Of a stretch of DNA of 64,000 nt, positions 54,015-62,718 are shown piece by piece (within the stretch, counting starts at the first letter, position 1; each line of letters opens with the position of its first letter). Source of the DNA: Arthrobacter sp. CDRTa11 (GTDB taxonomy: Bacteria; Actinomycetota; Actinomycetes; Actinomycetales; Micrococcaceae); NCBI RefSeq assembly GCF_026427775.1, contig NZ_CP044532.1, positions 2,046,001 to 2,110,000 on the forward strand, read 5' to 3'. A program made the translations under genes and the position numbers. The notes beneath the pieces are model-generated. The model searched no databases. It saw only the letters and a program-made list of their open reading frames with translations, and was not told where the DNA came from.

Positions 54015-57000
54015 TTAGAGCTGCCATCCGACATTGATAAGACTCGCCTCACGCTGACGAGGCTCCTCCGTCCATGCTCCATGCTGCTGGGGCGTGGCAT
54101 AAGAGGGGAGGGCGGCTTGGGAAATTCGACGCTCAATGCTCGCCCGCTGCGATTTCTGTTCCCATTCGTAGTCTGGGGGCACTGGTCCGAGGGGAAGTGG
54201 AGAGTCGTCGACGCCCCACCTGTCTCTGAAGAGAGCGACTTCTCGAATGAGTCGTCTTGCCTCTTCCGGCTGTACCTCTCGTCCGAGGGACTGGAGAAGA
54301 TCCCGCCTCCAATCCGTGTCCTGCATCAGTGACGCTTTCGCGACATCGTCCGACCTGCGCTCCATTCGATCCGCTACTTGGGTCATCAGCCCTCCCAGGT
54401 CGGAGCGGCTCGCTTGTAGAACCTCAGGAAACGTTGTGAATTCATCTGAAGGCAAGCGAGAGAGAAGTCCCCGGAGTCGGGAGTGAAGGACAGACGCAAG
54501 ATCTCTAGCCGACAAGCTTGTCTCCAAGGCTTCCACGACAAGTCGCTGGGTGCTTGGGCGGCTGATAGGAGAGCAGCGGCGCCAGGCTGCAACAGTTGCA
54601 CCCCACGAGGGAGACTGCTGGATCTCGTTGATCCGCTCCGGGGCATGGGACTGGAGGAACTCAGCCAGATCCTCACCGGCTGCGATCTGTGCAAGGTAGT
54701 CGTACTCCGCGCTAAGCTGCTGCAAGCTGTTGGCTTTGGAAAGTTCGGCGTCACGGACCTCATGGGCAGTGCGCTCGGCACCTTCTGCAGCGAGGACTTC
54801 ACCCAGGATCTCGCGCCATGACAGCTGCACTGACGGGTCCAAAGGATCGTGATCCAGCGGATCGTCTTGGCTGACGTATGCGTAATTACCGATGCGCCCC
54901 CGGGTCATACTCACGTACAGGAGTTCACGGGTCAGTCGCCCCTCTGTGACGACGGTGTGGCCGGTATCCACTGTAAGGCCCTGGGAACGGTGTGCCGTTG
55001 TGGCGTACCCCAACTCAACCGCGGACTGAACGTAATCACGGTGCAAGGTAACAACGCCTCCTGTGTCCCTGCGGACCGCTACGAGGGAGCCGTCGCGCTT
55101 GGCGACGCGTCCGACGTCGAACATGGTTCCGTTGCGAACGAAGTCACCGTTGCTGTCCCAGATGGTGCGGTCGTTGTGGCGGACGATGATCGTGTCACCC
55201 CGGCCGGCGCGCAGCCCGTCGCTGAGCAGGACAGTCTGCTCCGCGTCTACGACCCCCTGGATCACCAGATCGGCCTGGGCACGTTCATTGAGGATGCCCA
55301 CTGTGTCATTGTCTGCCGCTATGAGGATGGACGAGTTTCCGGATTGGATATCGGATTGCCAGTTCACGTAGGCCTGGTCGACCATGTTGACATAGGAGCC
55401 GTGCCGGATGCGCCCCTGCTGATCGTAGTCAGCGATGGCAGCGTAGTCGCCTGAGCGGAGCTTTAGCGACGCCTCCCGTTCCCACGCCTGCTCGAACCGC
55501 CAAATCGTACTTAGCCTCGCCGTTTTTCCTTGTCGGTCCAGCCAGCCAAGGATGCCGCCCGCGTCGATGGCATCCAGTTGGGCAGGGTCGCCCACTAAGA
55601 GAATCTTGGCTCCGGCGTCTCGTGCTTGTCCCACCAAGGCGGACAGCTGAATCGTGGACACCATTGAGGCTTCGTCTACGACGACAAGCTGGTTGTGGTG
55701 AAAGCGCCACCTGTTCTGTTCGGCGGCCAACCGAGCTGTTTCTTGTGCCAGACGCGTTCGCCGGAAGCTAAGCGGATTTACCTCGGCGTCGAGGCGGCGT
55801 TCCATCTCGAAAAAACGTGACGCTCGCTGGCTGGCTCCTTGACCCACGGACTCATAGAGCCATTTGGCGACGTTCTCCGTGTCCATGGTCAGTTCCCGTC
55901 CGAGAACCTCGGCGCTTGCCGCCGCCGGTGCTAGTCCGACGACGCTGCCTGCACCAAACTCTGATTCCCACGCGGCCTTTACAGCCCCGAGGGTGGTGGT
56001 CTTGCCCGTGCCGGCCGGTCCCACGACGGCGTCGAGCCGGTTACCGCTCAGTAGAACCTGGGCAGCGGCGGCGCGCTGGTCCGCGTGCAGTTCAAAGCGG
56101 CCGTGATGCGTGTAGGTGGCGAGCGCGTCCATGGTGACGGTGGCGCGCACGGCAGGCCCGCCGTCGTCGTTCCTTGCTTGCATAACGACATCCTCAGCGG
56201 CGAGGGTTTTGGCGTCGGTGTAAAGTCGTGCGCCATGAAAATCAAAGACGCTCTGCTTACCGAGGCGCAGGTCAGGCGCCGCGTCCGCGTCGACGCTGTA
56301 TCGGCACTCATTGAGGGGGACGGACTGCATCTCAGCGGCCGTAGCAATGGCATCGATCAAGCACTTGCGGTCCCCGGGGGTTTGGCAGCGGACTGCGGCG
56401 CAAACCCGTTCGGCCTCGGCCAGTAGATTCCACCGGTTCCAGGTGGAGCGTTTGGCCGCCACACGATCCTTGGTAATGGAGGCAACGGCTTCCACCCAGT
56501 TCCCTGTGAAGTCGCTACTGCGGAATGGTGAGGTTTGCGAGCGTCGGACAGTCTCGAGGAGAACGCGGCTAGGCTCGTAGCCCCGAGCAATAGCGCGTGC
56601 CTGCCACTGCCGAGAGAGCACGCGAAGCGGGGCGACTGACTCCGCTTTAGGCGCTCGCGTTGAGAGAGTGGCCTGCTGCCTCAGCTTCACTGTCGTAGTA
56701 GCGCTTGGACGTTTGCCATGCTCCTCAGTCCAGACGGAGACGAGGCGGTCGGTTTCCAGGTCGATGAGGCGGGATCGGTTGGAAAATTCGCGGATCAGTT
56801 CGTCGTCGACGCCGGCGAGCTGTTGGGTTGGGTTGTGCGTGTTGGCTGCCGGTTTCCGCATCTCCGCGTCGGTCCCGAGGTTCCGGTGCAGGGCATCGAA
56901 GAGGAGTCCGTTGTAGTGCTCGCTGGCCGCGACGGCCGCTTTGTAGAGGGTCCGGGAGTCCAAGGTGACCCAGGCGCCGTCGGTGATGCGCTGAACGCGG

Positions 57001-57590
57001 TTGGCGATGACTAAGTGAGTGTGCAACTGCGGGTCTCCGGCCCTGGACTCCCAGTGGTCAAAAGCAGCAGCGACCGCGCCGTTCGTGCCGATGCGGGCGA
57101 CGCCGTTACGTCCCGCTCGTGTGTGGATGACGTTCTCCTCGAGCCAATGGAGGGTGGCTGCTACGGCTTCGTGGTGCGTTTGGAGGATCTGGTCCTGCAT
57201 GGTGCGGGGGCTAAGGGCCCAGAGGACCGAGACCGACTTGGGGACGCTGAAGGTCAGGTCGAATCCGACGACGGCATGCCGTCTGGTTGTTTGACCTTGG
57301 CTGGTCTGAACGAGGGTGGGTTGGCCGTGTGGCCGGCCTAAAGGGACGCCGGTGTCCGGATGGACGGCGTGGTTGAAAAGCGCCTGAGCATCGGTCTCCG
57401 TGACGACGTCTCTGGTTTTGCGGTTGATGCCGGCGAGGCCTGAGCCAAGCCATCTGCCCTGCGGTGTTCCTGCTTTCATGTAGTAGCTGGTGGCGTTCGG
57501 GGGAGTGACGGTGATGTCGTCCATCATTGTTGTCTTGAAGAGGTACTTCAGGCCCGACTGAGCGGAGAGCCGGGCGATGGACATGGTCAT
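54015..57590 (-). CDS. traA: MobF-family relaxase/helicase (TraA-like)
   Basis: This protein of about 1191 residues nicks at oriT and unwinds the transferred strand. The N-terminal TrwC-type relaxase domain has the three-histidine metal site (H179, H190, H192 in DHWESRAGDPQLHTHLVIAN) and an early tyrosine pair (TSYYMK) as the likely nucleophile. The central RecD-like helicase has Walker A VVGPAGTGKTT, Walker B VVDEASMVS and TTAHRSQGLTVDTGH. ATG 57590 overlaps the upstream stop by ATGA, with GGAGG upstream. The protein looks intact. It acts with the coupling protein at 39509 (inferred). Confidence 0.92.
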   Translation of the reverse strand: MTMSIARLSAQSGLKYLFKTTMMDDITVTPPNATSYYMKAGTPQGRWLGSGLAGINRKTRDVVTETDAQALFNHAVHPDTGVPLGRPHGQPTLVQTSQGQTTRRHAVVGFDLTFSVPKSVSVLWALSPRTMQDQILQTHHEAVAATLHWLEENVIHTRAGRNGVARIGTNGAVAAAFDHWESRAGDPQLHTHLVIANRVQRITDGAWVTLDSRTLYKAAVAASEHYNGLLFDALHRNLGTDAEMRKPAANTHNPTQQLAGVDDELIREFSNRSRLIDLETDRLVSVWTEEHGKRPSATTTVKLRQQATLSTRAPKAESVAPLRVLSRQWQARAIARGYEPSRVLLETVRRSQTSPFRSSDFTGNWVEAVASITKDRVAAKRSTWNRWNLLAEAERVCAAVRCQTPGDRKCLIDAIATAAEMQSVPLNECRYSVDADAAPDLRLGKQSVFDFHGARLYTDAKTLAAEDVVMQARNDDGGPAVRATVTMDALATYTHHGRFELHADQRAAAAQVLLSGNRLDAVVGPAGTGKTTTLGAVKAAWESEFGAGSVVGLAPAAASAEVLGRELTMDTENVAKWLYESVGQGASQRASRFFEMERRLDAEVNPLSFRRTRLAQETARLAAEQNRWRFHHNQLVVVDEASMVSTIQLSALVGQARDAGAKILLVGDPAQLDAIDAGGILGWLDRQGKTARLSTIWRFEQAWEREASLKLRSGDYAAIADYDQQGRIRHGSYVNMVDQAYVNWQSDIQSGNSSILIAADNDTVGILNERAQADLVIQGVVDAEQTVLLSDGLRAGRGDTIIVRHNDRTIWDSNGDFVRNGTMFDVGRVAKRDGSLVAVRRDTGGVVTLHRDYVQSAVELGYATTAHRSQGLTVDTGHTVVTEGRLTRELLYVSMTRGRIGNYAYVSQDDPLDHDPLDPSVQLSWREILGEVLAAEGAERTAHEVRDAELSKANSLQQLSAEYDYLAQIAAGEDLAEFLQSHAPERINEIQQSPSWGATVAAWRRCSPISRPSTQRLVVEALETSLSARDLASVLHSRLRGLLSRLPSDEFTTFPEVLQASRSDLGGLMTQVADRMERRSDDVAKASLMQDTDWRRDLLQSLGREVQPEEARRLIREVALFRDRWGVDDSPLPLGPVPPDYEWEQKSQRASIERRISQAALPSYATPQQHGAWTEEPRQREASLINVGWQL

Positions 57591-58138
57591 CGCCCTCTGA
57601 CCTCCGCTCGGCGCTTGCTCGAGATCCAACCTCGACGGCGGAGGATCTCTATCGTCTTCGTGTCCAGCGGCACCTGTTTTGCTTGGGTGATAGCTACAAG
57701 CCTTGCGGCGACGTGGGCCAGATCCTGGACGTTTATTCGCTGTGCTCGCTTTAATCGGGCGAGCTCAGCTTGGAGGACGCTTACACGCGCCTGTTGCTCT
57801 GCGTTGTCAGCTTCGACGCGGTCGAGATCCAACGATTGGGACCGCAGCTGGGTCTGAAGTGCATCGATCGTCTGTTGGAATTGCTTAATGGCAGCATCGT
57901 GTCCTCGACTGGTCGCTCGAGGTTCAAGGGCTGATGGGGAATGGCATTCAGCTTCGGATGTGCTGAGGGACTGTGCCGGATAGGAGTCATCGGTCCGAAC
58001 CCCACCGCCCTGGTTCCGTTTCCGCCGTCGTCGATCACGCTGTCTATCGGCACAGCGGGTGCAGCAGAACCGTTGCGTCTTGCGAGACGGCTCAAAGCCC
58101 ACACGGCACTCCTCGCATATCTTCCTCTTCACGTTCAT
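57587..58138 (-). CDS. Zinc-finger and coiled-coil protein upstream of the relaxase
   Basis: This 183-residue protein has an N-terminal zinc knuckle (C8, C11, C25/C26, C29: ICEECRVGF, RFCCTRCADRQ) followed by a strongly basic stretch. A coiled coil (about 82-140: FQQTIDALQTQLRSQSLDLDRVEADNAEQQARVSVLQAELARL, in parts) and a short C-terminal helical region complete it. It resembles accessory DNA-binding proteins that help the relaxase at oriT. It overlaps traA by ATGA. The relaxosome role is inferred from position. Confidence 0.72.
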   Translation of the reverse strand: MNVKRKICEECRVGFEPSRKTQRFCCTRCADRQRDRRRRKRNQGGGVRTDDSYPAQSLSTSEAECHSPSALEPRATSRGHDAAIKQFQQTIDALQTQLRSQSLDLDRVEADNAEQQARVSVLQAELARLKRAQRINVQDLAHVAARLVAITQAKQVPLDTKTIEILRRRGWISSKRRAEVRGR

Positions 58139-58358
58139 TCATCAGCCTGGTGCCCCTGTGCAACATGACTTGGCGTGAGGCGACGACCACGGCGTCGGCC
58201 TTGGATGCCAGAGGTGTGAATGCGCTGTGGGTCTGCCAGTGGACGCGCGAGTGGAGGGTGCCTGCTGGGCACCTGTCATCGTCGGTTCTGACCGGATGAG
58301 CGTTTGGGGGAGGGGCTTTGTGCCAAGGGCAAAGAAGTTAGTGCCGGCGTACTGGAGG
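58139..58358. other. Intergenic region that may contain oriT
   Basis: This region lies directly upstream of the relaxase operon, where oriT is often found. A short dyad GGTGCC-TGCT-GGGCACC is present near 58258. No known nic sequence was recognised. Confidence 0.3.
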
Positions 58359-58395
58359 CAGAAAAGAACCGTCGACGGCGGGTCGGCGGTTCTTT
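58359..58395 (-). terminator. Terminator of the DUF4192 gene
   Basis: AAAGAACCG (58363-58371) and CGGTTCTTT (58387-58395) form a 9-bp stem with a 15-nt loop. Read on the minus strand, the stem ends in TTCTTTTCTG, a fair U-rich tail. It lies just downstream of the DUF4192 stop codon. Confidence 0.7.
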
Positions 58396-58421
58396 GGAAT
58401 GTGGCGAGTGAAGTGCTGTGG

Positions 58422-59456
58422 TTAGGAAGCTTCGAGCCCTCTCGGTCCATATGCCTTGTTCCTGTCTGTGCTCCAGGGCGCGAGCATTCCCTGTGCGACC
58501 ATCTGGTCACTGAGCCGGGCCAGGCGATAGGCGGGGTCTGCTTCGAGTGCGAGCTGCAGGAATTGGTGGGCCTTGCTGCCTCGGCCTTCCCACCAGTTGA
58601 TGTACCCGACGGTGGTCAACAGTGCTGCGGAGTGTTGGGTGCTGCTGTGCGTGTAGGCATGTAGGAGCAGTTGCTGCGCCCATTCCACCCTTGACCATTG
58701 TGGTTTGGCCTCGGTCTGGGCCAGGAGGACCTCGACCATCGGTTCGTCTATTCCCGGGATGTCGGCCATAAGTCGATCGCGGATCCCGGCGAACTGGAAG
58801 CTCGCAATCAGACTAACGGTCTCCTCATCCGTGGGATAGGTCTTCCCCTGCAGCATGGACCCCCAGAGTGCGCGGGCCTCGTCTAACGCTTCTTGAGCAG
58901 GAAGGCGCCGAATTTCCTCCATGCGGTCCAAGACTGCATCGGTCGTCAAGGTCTCCTTGGTTGATGCAGGTAATCTGATCCCCTGTGGTTCGATTTGGCT
59001 CCCGCGGTACACGAATTCGGCGTTGATTTCGCTGGACTGGGTTGCCGCGAGGGGGATTGAAGGGCCGCTCAAGTGATCACCGTCGTATGGCAAGCACGCC
59101 TCGTTTCCCACAAGCAGTCCGTCTCGAATGGAAATACCTTGCTGGGCCAAGGCGCCAGTCAGAGCCGCGACGGTATGAGCCTGCGGTTTCTCCTCACCAA
59201 TCTCCCAAGGCTTCTCGGTGTAGACGGCGAAGAGGACCGTCGAGGCATTCGCGTCCTTCTGGATGTAGCCGGCGACTGTTTGGGCGTAGGCGAAGAGCCC
59301 CTCCTCGCTCTTGGGCAGATCCACACGCAGTGTAGCCCCGACCATATTCTTATGATTCAACGTGATGCAGACCAGACTCTCCTTGGGCCAGAAGCCAAGA
59401 GTATGTCCCACGAAACTGAGGACATCGGCTGGGGTTTTGATGCTGAGCGATTCCAT
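58422..59456 (-). CDS. DUF4192 family protein
   Basis: This 344-residue protein begins LSIKTPADVLSFVGHTLGFWPKESLVCITLNHKNMVGATLRVDLP, the conserved start of DUF4192 proteins, which are frequent on actinobacterial plasmids and elements. The C-terminal part has helical repeat character (QWSRVEWAQQLLLHAYTHSSTQ; GYINWWEGRGSKAHQFLQLALEADPAYRLARL). Function is unknown. AAAGGAGAAGG precedes ATG. It is the last gene that I would confidently assign to the mobile element. Confidence 0.85.
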   Translation of the reverse strand: MESLSIKTPADVLSFVGHTLGFWPKESLVCITLNHKNMVGATLRVDLPKSEEGLFAYAQTVAGYIQKDANASTVLFAVYTEKPWEIGEEKPQAHTVAALTGALAQQGISIRDGLLVGNEACLPYDGDHLSGPSIPLAATQSSEINAEFVYRGSQIEPQGIRLPASTKETLTTDAVLDRMEEIRRLPAQEALDEARALWGSMLQGKTYPTDEETVSLIASFQFAGIRDRLMADIPGIDEPMVEVLLAQTEAKPQWSRVEWAQQLLLHAYTHSSTQHSAALLTTVGYINWWEGRGSKAHQFLQLALEADPAYRLARLSDQMVAQGMLAPWSTDRNKAYGPRGLEAS

Positions 59457-60408
59457 GTTCCTTCTCCTTTGAACGCGGCGCGGCCTGGGGCCCGGGCCGT
59501 TGATGGTTCGGGCATCCTGAAAAGGAGATCGAAGGACAAGAGCTGCGGTATTTTTTGAATAAATGGCGCTAGCTCGCCCAGCGATTGAGGCTGAGATCGT
59601 GCGCCGGACCGGCCCAGCGATGATGGATTTTCAGAATGACAAAAGCAATATTGCTTCCCATCAATTCATGGAGATGCTTAACTTTCGCAGCATGATTATT
59701 GCCCTGAGGCGAGAAGAAATTTTGAACACGCCGAATCAGGATTTTGGCGACCAGCAGGTGGCCTCACCTTCAACACCGTCGCCGATGAATCGGTGTCTAC
59801 CCATTGGTGCGTCAGTAGGGCATGCCGCTAAGGGGAGGGACCCGTGGAGCCGCCATGCCGAGCGGTCTCGTGAACGATGATGCCATTGCTGTTCCTGTAG
59901 TCATCACATAACAGCGTTTCGTGCTTGCCTGTGGAGCGACGGCGGGGGTAACATCCAACTCGGTGAGCTTTCGGCGAACGCCCAGCTGCAAGAGCCACCC
60001 TGCCGAAGCTGTCTGGATGAGACCTATGACTTCCTAAAAAGGGACGTCCAGTAACGAACTTTAGATCCTATTCCGACGGTGTTTGAGGGAGTGCCTGACG
60101 TCAGGTTGGGTTATACCTAATACCACCGGAGGCTGAGTAACCGCACCTCCCAACTGTCAGGCGCTGGGCGCTTGTTCAGGTTAAGTTGGTTCGGCATAGA
60201 CAAGTTCTCGACGGAAGAGTTGGACGTCCGGCCCGCGGGTAGGTAGGAGGGGTGGGGCGTCCAAATTGCATCCGACGTCTCGGATACGGGCCGGTGAATG
60301 CGGCGTTCCTTTGTACCTTTTTTCTGTATGTTTCCACAGCCCGGCACAATATGGACGGCAATTTCTACACAGTTAAAGGCGCTGTCTGTATGACGGGGGC
60401 GGCGGCAC
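59457..60408. other. Gene-free stretch, possible right end of the element
   Basis: No supported gene in about 950 bp. A short frame ending near 60052 (GELSANAQLQEPPCRSCLDE, then TYDFLKRDVQ) has some coding character and may be the tail of a lost gene. No second tRNA-Leu 3' end was found here. The mix of scraps fits an element boundary or decayed DNA. Confidence 0.45.
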
Positions 60409-61845
60409 TTAGGGCACGCGGCCAGCCGTAGGGGTGCCGATGAAGAGCCGCCACGGCATGGCGTCGAGGTCGATCTGCTTCCCGGCGTATTGTCCGGCTG
60501 AGTAGGTTCCTCCCATAAAGCGGCCGGTGTTGGTTGCGATGATGGCATCCTGCTGGTCGACGAGGCACGTATTGGGAGGCAAGGCCCGAAGGTGCGGTTC
60601 GAGGTGGCTCTGGATTCCCCGGACGAGGACATCTGCAGCGACGATCCCGACCATTTCCTCTTCCACGTAAACGGCTTTGCTGAATGTGAGGACGTTTTCG
60701 TTGCTCCCGTTGGCATCCAGGTATGCATGGCTGATGTGGATGGTTTCGTCGCCATAGTGTTCAGGGCGCCACGCTACGGTTCCGATGTCATATAAGTCCC
60801 AGTCGACCACGAGCCGCTGAAGTGATTGCGGTCCTGTCGGGGCATGGCACCACGCCGAGCCGGCATGGCCGAATGAGGTGTCGGGAAGGAATCCCGCTCC
60901 GTACAGAAGTGCGACGTTCCCTTCGAGAGTCCGTCGCGACACGTCGTAGATAGCGTCCAGGGCAGAGCTGTCGGCCTCACGCTTAGAGCCGAGCTGGACG
61001 CGCACCGCGTCTTCAATCGCACGGATTGAGGAGGAGGCCGTATCGGCCAGCAGCTCAGAAAAGGATTCGATCAACGCAACTTCGCGTTCTTCCTTGACGG
61101 GGTCAGGAAAAGTTTCTTTCCGTGATGCATCCACGCTCATGCGCAGGTCGAGTACCCGGTTCATATCCGCACGGACATGATCTTCGGCCAGAGCGCGGGC
61201 ACGTGCCCCGTCGCCGGACCGGATCGCTTCAACGATGGCGACATGTTCCGAGGCTGCGTTACTGTATCCGGCGGGGGCTGCCCAGATCAGTGGCCCCACT
61301 TCGGCCTGCATTGCCATTTCCTCGCGGGTGAGGCGCACGGAGCCTGAGCTGGCGGCAAGTTCGATGTGGAACCTGCTGTCGTCGCGGATCGCCTGCGCGG
61401 AATCCTCAGCCGACTCGATCTTGGCGGCCATGGATGCCAGGCGTGCAAGGGAAAGCCGTCCGCTGCGCTCCGCGGCGGCAGCTGCTGCGGAGCCCGCCAG
61501 GAAGGCCCAGTAGTCGCGGATGTCGCGCAGGTCGTCGAGGGAGTAGGCCATGACCGATTCGCGCTCGGCCTTGATAATGTCGCCCGTGCTGGCTTTGACG
61601 AAGCTTCCGCCGCCCTTGCCGCGCCGCGTCTCGAGCAAGCCGCGTCCGCGCAGTTCTGCCAAGGCAGCGCGAAGGGTCAGGGTGGAGACGCCCATTTTGG
61701 CTGCCAGCTCGTTTTCGCTGGGCAGCTGGGTCCCGTCTTCAAGCACTCCGAGCTCGATGGCGTACCTGAGCCGCCTCCCCACCTCCTCCCCCCGGTCAAA
61801 GGTGGCCAACGGGGCGAAGGCGAGCTGCTCTCTCCATGAGGTCAT
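60409..61845 (-). CDS. GntR-FCD regulator with C-terminal Cache-like domain
   Basis: This 478-residue one-component regulator has a winged HTH (15-85: LPSENELAAKMGVSTLTLRAALAELRGRGLLETRRGKGG in parts) and an FCD ligand-binding domain (about 95-235). A further part of about 240 residues has Cache/PDC-like features (HISHAYLDANGSNENVLTFS; AVYVEEEMVGIVAADVLVRG). Ordinary FCD regulators end near 240 residues, so the fusion is unusual; Cache domains are mostly extracellular. It may sense two ligands. A large palindrome (61896-61939) lies just upstream. The neighbouring broken ManD suggests a sugar-acid theme. Confidence 0.85.
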   Translation of the reverse strand: MTSWREQLAFAPLATFDRGEEVGRRLRYAIELGVLEDGTQLPSENELAAKMGVSTLTLRAALAELRGRGLLETRRGKGGGSFVKASTGDIIKAERESVMAYSLDDLRDIRDYWAFLAGSAAAAAAERSGRLSLARLASMAAKIESAEDSAQAIRDDSRFHIELAASSGSVRLTREEMAMQAEVGPLIWAAPAGYSNAASEHVAIVEAIRSGDGARARALAEDHVRADMNRVLDLRMSVDASRKETFPDPVKEEREVALIESFSELLADTASSSIRAIEDAVRVQLGSKREADSSALDAIYDVSRRTLEGNVALLYGAGFLPDTSFGHAGSAWCHAPTGPQSLQRLVVDWDLYDIGTVAWRPEHYGDETIHISHAYLDANGSNENVLTFSKAVYVEEEMVGIVAADVLVRGIQSHLEPHLRALPPNTCLVDQQDAIIATNTGRFMGGTYSAGQYAGKQIDLDAMPWRLFIGTPTAGRVP

Positions 61846-61895
61846 GGACGGTTGCTCCTTGTCAGGCGTGCTTGGCTACGCCATCTTCATTCTCT

Positions 61896-61939
61896 GACCT
61901 TTAACGTCAAATGTCTATTGACATATAACATTAAAGGTC
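61896..61939. promoter_or_regulatory. 44-bp imperfect palindrome upstream of the GntR gene
   Basis: GACCTTTAA (61896-61904) and TTAAAGGTC (61931-61939) are exact complements around a partly symmetric AT-rich centre with ATGTC and TGACAT. It starts about 50 bp upstream of the start codon. It fits an operator for a dimeric or tetrameric GntR-FCD protein, controlling itself and the rightward direction. Confidence 0.65.
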
Positions 61940-62184
61940 TGAAACTTATAGAAGAACAAGCGAGATGTAGACATCTCCGAACCAGGTTGAAGGGAATGAT
62001 GGGCATGACACGTGAAGAAGCGTATGCAGGTTGCCCTTCAGACTCCTACGTGGAGTTCTACGGAGGCCAGTGGCTAGTCGTCCCGTTCGCTCCAGTTGAG
62101 CAGCCCTCCTTCTTCACCTGCCTTCCCAGCAGCAGGCAGGACACCGGCCTCCACACTGGGCGTCTGACGTAAGCGAACCGGCAC
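61940..62184. other. Spacer between the GntR operator and the ManD remnant
   Basis: A short plus-strand frame from ATG 61998 (MMGMTREEAYAGCPSDSYVE onward) is open but not recognised. It may be chance or the start of a lost gene. No RNA gene is seen. Confidence 0.35.
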
Positions 62185-62492
62185 GGCCCCTCGTCCTCCT
62201 ATTTGGAGAAGGTACGACATCTATTCGCCGAGATGGAACGCCTAGTCAACCAGTTCAGGCATTACGTCCAATACGGAAGTTGACAGGGAACTTCTCGCAC
62301 TCACGGAACGAGTTCGGCCCGGAAATGTCGCTACTGCACGACGGCCACCACCGGATGACCCCAATCCAGGCAGCCAAACTCGGCAAAGCCCTGGAACCGT
62401 ATGATCTGTTCTGGATGGAGGACTGCACCCCTGCCGAGAACCAGGAAGGCCTGCGCCTGGTCCGCCAACACACCACCACCCCGCTGGCATGA
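62185..62492 (+). pseudogene. Broken D-mannonate dehydratase (ManD) fragment
   Basis: A first frame reads [18 protein letters not shown] (about 62190-62243). A second reads [20 protein letters not shown], then [20 protein letters not shown] and [20 protein letters not shown] (to 62492). These are consecutive parts of the enolase-superfamily ManD barrel, including the metal-ligand strand (HDGHH, WMED). A frameshift near 62250 and a stop after TTPLA break it, and both ends are missing. It suggests a lost mannonate/glucuronate pathway next to the GntR gene. Confidence 0.75.
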
Positions 62493-62718
62493 GACGGGCG
62501 CCCGCCGTCGTGTTTTCGCGCGACAAGGCGGGTTCCCAAGAAGGGCGGCCAGCACTTGAGGATCTGCGACGGCTACCGTGGCAGAGAAACCGCAAGCAGG
62601 TTTTCCAGGTGGTGCCGCGCCTCGGCAAGGCGTGAATGGAACTTCATATCCTGTTGGGCTGCAACGAATATTCCGGCCGGCTGCTTCAGCCTGTGGCGCA
62701 CAGCTGATGGTGGTCACG
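62493..62718. other. Spacer without supported gene
   Basis: A minus-strand frame has a short FCD-like scrap (QQDMKFHSRLAEARHHLENL, about 62590-62690) that could be a second regulator remnant, but it is too short to call. Nothing else is seen. Confidence 0.35.

Larger units (their letters stand above)
6250..59456. mobile_element. Integrative and conjugative element or integrated plasmid (right boundary unknown)
   Basis: The stretch begins at tRNA-Leu with integrase and excisionase-like genes. It contains a Gram-positive type IV secretion set, ArdC, SSB, a MobF relaxase and a DUF4192 gene, plus cargo blocks for catabolism, probable defence and an unknown biosynthesis. The end shown is only the last gene typical of actinobacterial plasmids or elements; the true right end could lie in 59.5-60.4 kb, near 62.7 kb, or beyond the window. 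The transfer genes are split into two plus-strand groups and one minus-strand group by cargo. Confidence 0.75.

Noticed and set aside
59501..59514. GGTTCGGGCA as a possible right att site
   Set aside because: Only a short match to the end of tRNA-Leu, inside gene-upstream DNA, with no T-arm sequence; could be chance.
59563..59880. 105-codon plus-strand frame in the gene-free stretch
   Set aside because: No ribosome site and no family likeness; the second half reads as non-coding.
62590..62700. FCD-like scrap on the minus strand
   Set aside because: About 40 residues with weak likeness; not enough to call a pseudogene.
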